Assembly: GCA_020697295.1 (NCBI GenBank)
Contig: JAJFBF010000023.1
Location: 1-50,369 of the forward strand
Origin: Moraxellaceae bacterium
GTDB taxonomy: Bacteria > Pseudomonadota > Gammaproteobacteria > Pseudomonadales > Moraxellaceae
Length of the DNA stretch: 50,369 bases
Reading direction: 5' to 3'
Under the pieces are notes generated by a model. The model did not search any database. It was not told the origin of the DNA and saw nothing but the letters and a program-made list of their open reading frames with translations. Made by a program: the position numbers and the translations under genes. Below are positions 37,063 to 44,285 of the stretch, one piece after another (positions within the stretch are counted from its first letter, which is position 1; each line of letters begins with the position of its first letter).

Positions 37063-37148
37063 GCAGGGGCATGACGCCCCACTGAGGCAGACTCAACGTC
37101 GAACGAGCCCGTCGAGGGCAAGACGTCGAGTGAGTACTGCTCTTTTTG

Positions 37149-37176
37149 GTGGCGGCCCCTGGGCCGCCATTTTTTT
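37149..37176 (+). terminator. Strong intrinsic terminator between lipA and lipB
   Basis: Perfect GC stem GGCGGCCC/GGGCCGCC with a CT centre, followed by ATTTTTTT. It ends 36 bases before the lipB ATG, too close for a promoter between them, so lipB would depend on readthrough. Confidence 0.9.
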
Positions 37177-37212
37177 CACGGCCAATAAAAAAACAATCAA
37201 GGAATCCGGCGC

Positions 37213-38226
37213 ATGAAAAAGAAAGCGGGCCTGTTGCTGCTCCCCGTCATTGTCGTGGTGCCGCTCCTCATCTGGCTGACGCCGGAAACCGGGACGCTGG
37301 CAACAGGCGAGCAGCCTGCCGGCCGGGCGTTGCTCGCCGGCGATGCCGCGCCATCCGCGACACCCGTCCACTTCAGCACCGGGCTTGAAGGCTTGCCGCG
37401 CTCCCTGCGCGACACGGAAGTGGATGGCGAGCTGGCGGTGGACGAAAACGGCCGCCTCAAAATCACGCAAGGCGTGCGCAACCTCTTCGACTATTTCCTG
37501 TCGGCCGTGGGCGAAGAGCCCGTGGAGACGCTCCTGCAGCGGCTGCGCGCCTATATCCGCCACCGCTTGCCGGCGGCGGCCGCCGCTGAAGCCGAAGGCA
37601 TCCTGGACGGCTATATCGCGTACAAGAAAGGCCTGGCCCATCTGCAAGAGGTCGCGCAGCCCGGCAATGGACCCATTGATACCGCGGCCATGCGTCGCCA
37701 GTTGCAACAGGTGCAGGCCCTGCGCACGCAATACCTGTCGCCTGCGGTGATTGCCGCTTTCTTTGAGAGCGAGGATGTCTACGAGCGCTACACACTGGCG
37801 CGCTTCGAGATCCTGCAAGATCCGAAGCTCACGCCGCAGGCAAGGGCTCAGCAGCTGGCGACAGCGGAGCTGCAGCTACCCCCCGAGCTGCGGGAGTCGC
37901 TGAAGGTGGTCACCCAGGTCCAGAACCTGGCCAGCCTGACAGAAGACTGGAAAAAGCGGGGCGGCAGCCCTGCCGAACTGCGCCAGATCCGCGAACAGCT
38001 CGTCGGCCCGGAGGCCACCGGCCGCCTGGAGGCGTTGGACCGGGAGCGCGCGGCCTGGGCGCAACGCATGAGTGCCTGGAACAGCGAGCGTGCCGCGATC
38101 CTCGGCAACCGCAGTCTGGGTGAGCAGGACCGGAAAGCCCGGCTCGAGGCGATGCGTGCGCAATTCTTTACCGCGGAGGAACGTCCGCGCGTGGAAGCGC
38201 TCGAGCAAATGCACGACAATGGGTGA
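37213..38226 (+). CDS. lipB: Lipase chaperone (foldase)
   Basis: A 337-residue membrane-anchored foldase. A single N-terminal transmembrane segment (LLLLPVIVVVPLLIWL, residues 7-22) is followed by a variable Pro/Ala-rich linker and the conserved motif R89-N-L-F-D-Y-F (VRNLFDYFLSAVGEE) essential in lipase foldases, then the helical arms that wrap the lipase. It acts in the periplasm on LipA before secretion. AAGGAA precedes the ATG. It lies 244 bases after lipA with a strong terminator in between, which would keep foldase level below lipase level. Length and motif are typical of the family. Confidence 0.95.
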   Translation: MKKKAGLLLLPVIVVVPLLIWLTPETGTLATGEQPAGRALLAGDAAPSATPVHFSTGLEGLPRSLRDTEVDGELAVDENGRLKITQGVRNLFDYFLSAVGEEPVETLLQRLRAYIRHRLPAAAAAEAEGILDGYIAYKKGLAHLQEVAQPGNGPIDTAAMRRQLQQVQALRTQYLSPAVIAAFFESEDVYERYTLARFEILQDPKLTPQARAQQLATAELQLPPELRESLKVVTQVQNLASLTEDWKKRGGSPAELRQIREQLVGPEATGRLEALDRERAAWAQRMSAWNSERAAILGNRSLGEQDRKARLEAMRAQFFTAEERPRVEALEQMHDNG

Positions 38227-38316
38227 CTCGTCGAAGGGGAACGCCGCGCTGAACGTCGGAAGCGACATGGCGGCAGCAGGCATGCAGAATGCCGGGAAGC
38301 CAGGAGTGGAGCAGGT

Positions 38317-39052
38317 ATGCCCAGGATAACGTTGCGGGACGGCGAACAGGTCAATGTCATCTGCATTGGCAAAGGCGAACCGGTGGTGCTCCTGCACGGG
38401 TTCGGCTCCTGCGCCGCCCACTGGCTGCCGAATGTGCTGCCCCACACCGGCCGCTTCCGCTTTTACCTGCCGGACCTGCGCGGCTTCGGCGGCTCCCATC
38501 TGGCGCACCTGCCACCGGGAAACGCCTTCTCAACCTATGCGCAGGACCTGGAGGATCTGCTCGATCATTTCGGTCTGGAGCAGGTCACGCTGGGTGGCAT
38601 CTCCACGGGCGAGCGCCGAACATGGCCATGGAAAGCCCTACTGGGCGCTTCCCCCGAGCATACGCATCCGCTTCCGCGACACCGTCATGGCACTCTTCCG
38701 TCGCGCCCTGAACCGTCCCCTCTCGCGGCGGGTCGTGGAGCTTGCGGCGCGTTATGCGGAGCGCCTGCTGACGCGCTACCTGATGCCGGTGGAGCGCTGG
38801 CAGGTCTACCTGCAGGTGATGGAGTCCTTTATGGAGGGCGGCGATACCCGAGCGGCCTTGCCCAACATTACCGTGCCGACCACGGTGATGATCGGTCGGC
38901 ATTCACGCTATTTCCAGATGGAGGCGCAACTGGAAATGGCGGCGCAGATCCCGAATGCGCAGGCCGTGGTGTTCGAGAACTCGGGCCATGTTCCCATCGT
39001 CGACCAGCCGGTCCGGTTCCAGCGGGAATTCTCTCGCTTCCTGCTGTCCTGA
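38317..39052 (+). pseudogene. Alpha/beta hydrolase, frameshifted and internally shortened
   Basis: The first frame starts at ATG 38317 and reads a good hydrolase: GKGEPVVLLHGFGSCAAHWL, LPDLRGFGGSHL and LDHFGLEQVTLGGISTG (nucleophile Ser in GISTG). After about 38610 it becomes nonsense. The continuation is in another frame: LPPSIRIRFRDTVMALF, then IPNAQAVVFENSGHVPIVDQ with the catalytic His in GHVP, ending at TGA 39050-39052. A third frame between (PNMAMES, about 38615-38638) looks like the residues expected right after the nucleophile, so at least two frame changes are needed. Compared with similar hydrolases, roughly 40 residues between GISTG and the cap domain seem absent. Total length (736 bases) is not a multiple of three. 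It follows lipB by 90 bases; it may have been part of the lipase cluster. Sequencing error cannot be excluded. Confidence 0.8.
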
Positions 39053-39083
39053 GGGCTTCGGCCGCCGCAGAAAATCTGCCGCA

Positions 39084-40232
39084 TCAGGGAGTAGCGGCAT
39101 ACCGGGCCAATGCCCGCAGCCGCCGGCGCTGCATCTTCAGGCGGAACTCGATTTCCCGGAAACGATCATGAAAGGCCGCTTCCCGCCATTTCTGCAGCAG
39201 CTCAACCTTTTTTTCCGTGTACCACTCCTCTTTCACGCGCGCCCAGTCCTGCAGGGAAGCCGTGAAGATTTCGTACTCGTGAGTCATCCTGGCCTTCAGT
39301 GCTTCCACTTCGGTCCGGGTGGCGGCCTGTCTGGCGATCTGCTGCTCGGTACGCTTGAACTGCATGGTGAGCTGTGCCTTCTGGATGGCAAATCCGGAGC
39401 AACGCTTCAGGTTCCAGGTCAGGCCCACCAGCGACAGTGAATAGATCAGCCACTTGCTGGTGTCGTACTGCCACCACTTCACGCCGTTCCGGTAGTCGTA
39501 CTGAAAGATGTGATGATAATTGTGATAGCCCTCGCCCCAGGTGAGCACGGCCAGCACAGTATTGTCGCGCGCACTGTTTTCATCGGTGTAGGGACGGCTG
39601 CCCCAGACATGACACAGCGAGTTGATCAGGAAGGTTACATGATGGCTGACCACCAGGCGCAGCAGGCCGCCCAGCAGCAGCACGCCCCAGAGGTCGCCGG
39701 CCAGCCAGCCCACCGCCAACGGAAAACCGATGTTCGTCAGCAGCAGCAAAGGCAGGTAATGCCGGTGCTGGAACATGACGATCCTGTCATTCATCAGGTC
39801 ATTGGCATTGCTGAAGTCGGGCTTGCCCGTGTCGTAGTTGCGCAGCATCCAGCCGAAATGGGCAAACCAGAAACCGCGGGTGATGGCGTAAGGATCGCCG
39901 TCCACTTCATCCACGTGGCGATGGTGGGTGCGGTGGCTGGAGGCCCAGATCAGGATGCTGTTCTGCATGGTCATGGTGCCGAAGATCATGAAGAGCAGGC
40001 GTAGCGACCAGTGGGCCTCATAGGCCCGGTGCGCCCACAGGCGATGATAGCCGGCGGAAATGGACGTGCCGCCCAGGTGCAGGAAGACAAAAAAGCTGAC
40101 CCAGGCGGCGATGCTGAAGTCGAAATGAAAAGCGTACCAAGGGACTAGAAGGGCGGCGGCGATGGGTGTCGTCGTCAGTACGATGGCAGAGGCCCAGTTG
40201 ACCGGCGGGCGTGCAGTGGCGGAACTTGTCAT
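39084..40232 (-). CDS. Acyl-CoA/acyl-lipid delta-9 fatty-acid desaturase
   Basis: A 382-residue integral membrane diiron desaturase. The three histidine boxes are HRLWAH (63-68), HRTHH (100-104) and HNYHH (237-241), with four hydrophobic segments (about 17-55, 75-95, 160-200). The C-terminal 80 residues form a charged, probably coiled-coil extension (TRTEVEALKARMTHEYEIF) that is longer than in minimal desaturases. It would introduce a double bond at C9 of acyl chains. It is downstream of fabY on the same strand (95-base gap), so the two may be co-transcribed and regulated by the divergent TetR gene. Position and family support a role in unsaturated fatty-acid balance. Confidence 0.93.
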   Translation of the reverse strand: MTSSATARPPVNWASAIVLTTTPIAAALLVPWYAFHFDFSIAAWVSFFVFLHLGGTSISAGYHRLWAHRAYEAHWSLRLLFMIFGTMTMQNSILIWASSHRTHHRHVDEVDGDPYAITRGFWFAHFGWMLRNYDTGKPDFSNANDLMNDRIVMFQHRHYLPLLLLTNIGFPLAVGWLAGDLWGVLLLGGLLRLVVSHHVTFLINSLCHVWGSRPYTDENSARDNTVLAVLTWGEGYHNYHHIFQYDYRNGVKWWQYDTSKWLIYSLSLVGLTWNLKRCSGFAIQKAQLTMQFKRTEQQIARQAATRTEVEALKARMTHEYEIFTASLQDWARVKEEWYTEKKVELLQKWREAAFHDRFREIEFRLKMQRRRLRALARYAATP

Positions 40233-40327
40233 CTCAGGAGGTCCTCAATGGGATGATTCGTGTTTGGGTGAAAGTAAGGGTGGCAATAAATCGTGCGTGG
40301 CGGGGAGCGCGGCGAAGGAAAACAAGC

Positions 40328-42199
40328 TCACTTCGCCTCCGGCGCTGCCGCAGGCTTTTGGTATTCCTTGAACGTGACGTCCGGCCGCAGGCTGACCGGC
40401 AGCGCCTGCCCGGGCAGGCGCAAGCGGTCAGGCCCGTCCATTTCCACGCCGGCCAGCACGCCTTCGCCAAAGCGATAGGCGATGCGGAAGTCGCCGGAGT
40501 CGGCCCGCTGCTCGGCCTGATTGCGCGCCGCCGCGCTGGCGTCCAGCCGCTGCTGCCAACGAGTCATGGCGGCACTGCCATGGCGGTTCGCGAGCAACTG
40601 CTTCGTTTCTGTCGGGCTGAGCAGCAGCGCGGTGGCGTTATTGCCGCCGAATCCCTTGGCATTCAGCAGGCAGGCCGCATAGCCTTCGCGCCCGCATTCC
40701 ACATGCGCCTGCGAAAAGCGTAGATGCTGGCGGTGCACATCGTGCGCAATTTCATCGAGCGTGAAAATGCCGGGCACAACCCCTTCCGCCCACACGCCAA
40801 GCGCCGCCATGAACTGGTCGCCGGCGGCGGCGCCGATGGAGTGGCCCACGTAGCATTTGATGGACGCTACCAGCCAGTCCTCGATGCCGAAGCTGCCGGC
40901 CATGGTGTCGAAAATATGCGATTCGGTGACGCGGTTCTGCGGCGTGCCGGTGCCATGCGCCTGGATGTAGGTGCGTTGGCGCAGGGCGTCGTCGCCCAGC
41001 AGCTCGCGGGCCAGGGCCGTGGCCTTGCCGAAGGTGAGGTAGTTGCCGATGCCCGGCCCGGAAATGGATTTCTTGTAGCCGTCGGCGTGAATGAAGGCGC
41101 CGGGCACGCTGGCGTGGATGGGCAGGCCGTGCTCCAGGGCAAAGTCGTCGCTGGTGAGTACGACAAACTGCGCTGATTCGGCAATCGTAAAGCCGGCGTT
41201 GTAGCCGAAGGGGCGGGTGGCGCGCCGGTTGTCCACGGCGGTGGCGCCGCGCGCCCGGTCGAGCTCCAGCAGCTTCGCGTCTTCGCCCAGCGCGCCCATG
41301 GCACGGTAGCCCTCCATGACTTCTGGCAGGATGGGCGCCTCGGCCGCGCCCACCATGGCAAAATCCACGCGTCCGTCACGGATGTCGGCGACCGCGCGCT
41401 CGAGGTTGTAGAGGAAGGTGGCGCAGGCGCCCTGCAGGCCACCAGTGCGGCCGGCACTGCCAAGAACATAGGCATTGATGAAGTCCGCGGGCATGCTCGC
41501 AAAGCCGAGCGGACACTGCTTGGCGGTGGTGCGCTTGCCCTGCCACGGGGATTTCATCATGCCGCCCGCGCCGAAATCGTCGAGCTGCCCATGTGCCGAG
41601 CTGGCGTAGACAGCAATCCGGTCGGGCGCGAGGTGCTGCCGCAAGACATCCCATTCGACGCCCAGCGAATTCAGGGCATCGTTGGCGCCCATCACCGTCA
41701 TCTGCAATGCGCGCGGATGCTGCCGCGTGGCGTAGAGCAGTCCGGGCTCGAAGCCGGCAGGCAACTGGCCCGCGCTCGTCACCGGATACGGCTGGGTGTC
41801 CGGCAGCAGTACGTCCAGGCCACCCGGCACCTCGACACTTACCTCCGTGTCCGAGACATCCTGAATACGCCAGGCAGGATCGAGGGATTGCGGCAGGTCC
41901 TGCCTGCGCAGGCGAAAGCGCAGCGGGCCGGGCGCCAGCGTGAGGCGGCTGTGCAGTGGGACTGCCCCGACGTCGAAATGCGGCGACTCGATGCGGCGGA
42001 CCAGGGTATGCCGGAGTACGGCCGCTTCATGGCCAGGGGCGTCCTGCAGGCGCATGAGGTGTGCCAGCGCCGACAGTGTTTGTTGCCGCGTCGCCGCCGG
42101 CAGGGCGTCCAGCACCAGGCGGCGATAGCCCTGGTGGAAGGAGGAGCGGCCGGCGGCATTGATGCCGCCAAATCCCACTACGACCGGTAGCCGGGGCAT
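40328..42199 (-). CDS. fabY: Beta-ketoacyl-ACP synthase, FabY-type
   Basis: A 623-residue ketoacyl synthase much longer than FabB or FabF (about 410). The thiolase fold carries catalytic Cys259 (GLQGACATFLYNLERA), His415 (QAHGTGTPQNRV) and His453 (KCYVGHSIGAAAGDQF). The 200-residue N-terminal part (VVVGFGGINAAGRSSFHQGY) matches the long FabY class that starts fatty-acid synthesis from acetyl-CoA in Pseudomonas. ATG 42199 was chosen because GGGAG precedes it and the family starts there (MPRLPVVVGFGG). It is divergent from a TetR gene, with two palindromic operators in between. Assignment as FabY rests on length, domain order and active site, not on a database search. Confidence 0.8.
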   Translation of the reverse strand: MPRLPVVVGFGGINAAGRSSFHQGYRRLVLDALPAATRQQTLSALAHLMRLQDAPGHEAAVLRHTLVRRIESPHFDVGAVPLHSRLTLAPGPLRFRLRRQDLPQSLDPAWRIQDVSDTEVSVEVPGGLDVLLPDTQPYPVTSAGQLPAGFEPGLLYATRQHPRALQMTVMGANDALNSLGVEWDVLRQHLAPDRIAVYASSAHGQLDDFGAGGMMKSPWQGKRTTAKQCPLGFASMPADFINAYVLGSAGRTGGLQGACATFLYNLERAVADIRDGRVDFAMVGAAEAPILPEVMEGYRAMGALGEDAKLLELDRARGATAVDNRRATRPFGYNAGFTIAESAQFVVLTSDDFALEHGLPIHASVPGAFIHADGYKKSISGPGIGNYLTFGKATALARELLGDDALRQRTYIQAHGTGTPQNRVTESHIFDTMAGSFGIEDWLVASIKCYVGHSIGAAAGDQFMAALGVWAEGVVPGIFTLDEIAHDVHRQHLRFSQAHVECGREGYAACLLNAKGFGGNNATALLLSPTETKQLLANRHGSAAMTRWQQRLDASAAARNQAEQRADSGDFRIAYRFGEGVLAGVEMDGPDRLRLPGQALPVSLRPDVTFKEYQKPAAAPEAK

Positions 42200-42265
42200 G
42201 GCAGGTCTCCCGGGCGTAGGGGCAGGGTCAGTTCCATGCGAGGGCCAGCCTTCCGGCGGAAAAAT

Positions 42266-42280
42266 GGGTCGTATGACCGA
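42266..42280. promoter_or_regulatory. Candidate TetR operator 1 (fabY side)
   Basis: GGTCGTATGACC within GGGTCGTATGACCGA: perfect arms GGTC/GACC with a four-base spacer. Same core and spacing as the second site 29 bases away (centre to centre). It lies 67 bases upstream of the fabY start. Confidence 0.6.
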
Positions 42281-42293
42281 GCAGCGGAATTTA

Positions 42294-42309
42294 TCGGTCA
42301 CGCGACCGA
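42294..42309. promoter_or_regulatory. Candidate TetR operator 2 (TetR side)
   Basis: TCGGTCACGCGACCGA: perfect palindrome with six-base arms and four-base spacer; GGTC/GACC core shared with the first site. It lies 62 bases upstream of the TetR ATG. Together the two sites suggest cooperative dimers between the divergent genes. Confidence 0.65.
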
Positions 42310-42370
42310 CTTGTCAACCCGGGGCGGAGTGGCACAATAGCGCCCAACTTCGCATCCAGGACCGGGCCGC

Positions 42371-43006
42371 ATGACGTCCAACGTATTGAGCGCATTGGGA
42401 GAAAAGCCGACGGTCACGACCGGCCGGGGCCTGCTGCGCGCGGAAGCCATCCTGCTTGCTGCCCGCGCCATCATGCTCGAGGAGGGCTATGCCGGCCTGA
42501 CCATGCGGGGCGTGGCCGCCCGGATCGACGTGAACCTGAGTACGGTCCAGCATTACTACAAGAACCTGGAAGTGCTGGTGGAAGCGCTGCTGGCCTGGCA
42601 GATCAACAGCTTTGGACAGGGGATCACGGCGGCGATAGCGGCCGTTGCCGACCGGAGCCAGCAGGAACGTCTCGAGGCCGTGCTGGACTACCTGTTGGTC
42701 GAATGCCGCGATCCGGGCGTCTGCGGGATATTTGTCGAGGCTTGGGCGCTGGGCAAGCGCCTGCCCTTTGCAATGCGCCTGATGGAGCAGGTCGAGGAGC
42801 GCGAGCGCAAGCAGTTCTACAAGCTGATCTTCGGTTTGAACCCTTCGATAGACCGCGCGGAATACCGGCGCCGGGCCGCGATGATCGTGATGCTGCTCAA
42901 CGGGCTCATGCAGCAGTTTCCCCCGCTGGGCACGCCGGTGCTGGGCCGGCAGCAGCTGGAGGAGGCGGTACGCGCCCAGGTCCTGCAACTGGCTACGGCC
43001 CTGTAA
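42371..43006 (+). CDS. TetR/AcrR-family transcriptional regulator
   Basis: A 211-residue repressor. DNA-binding domain: LLRAEAILLAARAIMLEEGY, MRGVAARIDVNLSTVQHYYK (helix-turn-helix). The effector domain includes VAIADRSQQERLEAVLDYLL-like helices and ERERKQFYKLIFGLNPSIDR. It is divergent from fabY and has paired operators between the genes, so it probably controls fabY, the desaturase downstream of fabY and itself, perhaps sensing an acyl-CoA or acyl-ACP; the ligand is inference. The ATG at 42371 has GGA before it. The next gene, a second TetR regulator, is 115 bases downstream with its own palindrome, so it belongs to another unit. Confidence 0.86.
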   Translation: MTSNVLSALGEKPTVTTGRGLLRAEAILLAARAIMLEEGYAGLTMRGVAARIDVNLSTVQHYYKNLEVLVEALLAWQINSFGQGITAAIAAVADRSQQERLEAVLDYLLVECRDPGVCGIFVEAWALGKRLPFAMRLMEQVEERERKQFYKLIFGLNPSIDRAEYRRRAAMIVMLLNGLMQQFPPLGTPVLGRQQLEEAVRAQVLQLATAL

Positions 43007-43069
43007 AAAGAGACCGGCAGGGAGCCGGAGCAAGACCCGGCAGCGCTACCGCTCGTCCCCTTTCAATTG

Positions 43070-43089
43070 AATTAACACTATTGTTAATT
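43070..43089. promoter_or_regulatory. Perfect 20-base palindromic operator upstream of the GMC/SDR operon
   Basis: AATTAACA-CTAT-TGTTAATT: perfect eight-base arms with a four-base spacer, AT-rich in a GC-rich region, 32 bases before the TetR ATG. It probably overlaps the promoter and binds that regulator. Confidence 0.75.
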
Positions 43090-43121
43090 TAATTTGGCGC
43101 CTCTTCAGCAGAGTTGGCGCC

Positions 43122-43808
43122 ATGACCTCCATCTTCCCCGAGAACGTCCCCCGCCGCGGCCGTCCCCCGAAGACGGAAACCCAGCTTGACCAGGTGCGTG
43201 ACCGCATACTTACTGCCACCCGGACGGTCTTCGCCCGGGTCGGCTACCACGCCCTGAGCGTCGAGCTGGTGCTGGCGGAGGCGGGCGTGTCGCGGCCCAC
43301 CTTCTACAAATACTTTCCCTCCCTGGACGATGTCCTCGAGCGCCTTCTTACCGAGGTCAACGAGGACCTCATCACCCGCCTGCTGGGCGCACTGGTTTCC
43401 GTCGAGGCGCCCTTTGCCAAGGTCGAGGCGGCCGTCCTTGCCTGGCGGCAGTGGGGCGAGGACCTCGGCGACTTCCTGCGACCCTTCTTTGCCGAGCTGC
43501 ACAACCCGACCTCGCCGGTGGGGCACCACCGCCAGCGCACCCTGGGCCTGCTCACCGGGCAGGTCGCCACCGCCGTGGAGCTGCTCGGGCGTGAGCGCCC
43601 TTCGCCCCTGCGCGTCGCCACCTTCCTCAACGGTGTCGAATACCTCGGCTACCACTACCACCTCAACACGCCGCGCGACGCCGCAAGCTGGCAGGAGACC
43701 CGGGAAGCCATGTTCCGCCTCGCCCTCGGCCTGCTCGGCGAAGAAGGCGACTGGGGCAATGCCCCGGCGCTGGCCCGTGAATTCGACATCCACCTGAACG
43801 GGCGCTGA
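43122..43808 (+). CDS. TetR/AcrR-family transcriptional regulator heading the GMC/SDR operon
   Basis: A 228-residue repressor with the usual tail RRGRPPKTETQLDQVRDRIL, then VFARVGYHALSVELVLAEAG and VSRPTFYKYFPSLDDVLERL as helix-turn-helix. The ligand domain ends LALGLLGEEGDWGNAPALAR. It is the first gene of a tight operon on the + strand: an unknown 150-residue protein follows after 23 bases, then GMC oxidoreductase and two SDRs. The palindrome 32 bases before the start suggests autoregulation of the whole set, induced by the substrate of the pathway (inference). Confidence 0.88.
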   Translation: MTSIFPENVPRRGRPPKTETQLDQVRDRILTATRTVFARVGYHALSVELVLAEAGVSRPTFYKYFPSLDDVLERLLTEVNEDLITRLLGALVSVEAPFAKVEAAVLAWRQWGEDLGDFLRPFFAELHNPTSPVGHHRQRTLGLLTGQVATAVELLGRERPSPLRVATFLNGVEYLGYHYHLNTPRDAASWQETREAMFRLALGLLGEEGDWGNAPALAREFDIHLNGR

Positions 43809-43831
43809 GCGTCCCTGCTTCCGGAGCTTCC

Positions 43832-44284
43832 ATGACTGCAGCATTTCGCACTTCCTCCCTTGGCGCATTGAAAGCGCTGTTCGCGACGCTCCCTGCGCCC
43901 GACACCGGCTTCCGCCACGGATTTTTCCGCGCCAGTTTCGTGGGGCCGTTCTGGTACCGCATCGGCGGCTTCCCCACCATGGACCTCACGGGGCTGCGCC
44001 ACTGGCAGGGCAAGAAGTTCCTCACGCCCGACAGCGCGACCAATATCCTGAAGCGGGGCGAGGGCACGGTGCAGGCGCTCTCGATGAAGGTGGTGGAGGC
44101 GGCATCGCTGTTCGACGGCCAGCCTGTCGTCGCCCTGCAATACGGCAAGGAGGCGCCTTTTCCCTGGCGCCATGTGCGCGATGAGCTGCGCGTAATCGAT
44201 GAGCGCACCCTGCTCGGCCTGACCCGGGTGGAATTGCCCATCTTCCGTCACTTCGCCTTCCCCTTTCTGCTGGAGCGCGAATGA
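43832..44284 (+). CDS. Uncharacterised 150-residue protein in the GMC/SDR operon
   Basis: No family recognised with certainty. Starts MTAAFRTSSLGALKALFATL, contains GFFRASFVGPFWYRIGGFPT, then MKVVEAASLFDGQPVVALQY, and ends RTLLGLTRVELPIFRHFAFP. The pattern 'D.R..LRVID..TLLGL' resembles the small lipocalin-like GXWXG/DUF4334 proteins, so a small beta-barrel that binds a hydrophobic ligand is possible. No signal peptide. Its stop codon lies 1 base before the GMC oxidoreductase start, so the two are translated together and likely work on the same substrate. Function is not assigned. Confidence 0.75.
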   Translation: MTAAFRTSSLGALKALFATLPAPDTGFRHGFFRASFVGPFWYRIGGFPTMDLTGLRHWQGKKFLTPDSATNILKRGEGTVQALSMKVVEAASLFDGQPVVALQYGKEAPFPWRHVRDELRVIDERTLLGLTRVELPIFRHFAFPFLLERE

Positions 44285-44285
44285 G

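Larger units (their letters stand above)
36954..37068 (+). repeat. Imperfect tandem duplication (57-58 bp x 2) of the lipA 3' end
   Basis: Copy 1 (36954-37010) and copy 2 (37011-37068) both begin CTGGCGGGTCTCT, the last codons of lipA, and both contain a REP-like palindrome. In copy 1 the next bases give the TAA stop of lipA; in copy 2 they read TGA. Copies differ by about a fifth of their bases, so the duplication is old or the second has drifted. Confidence 0.85.
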
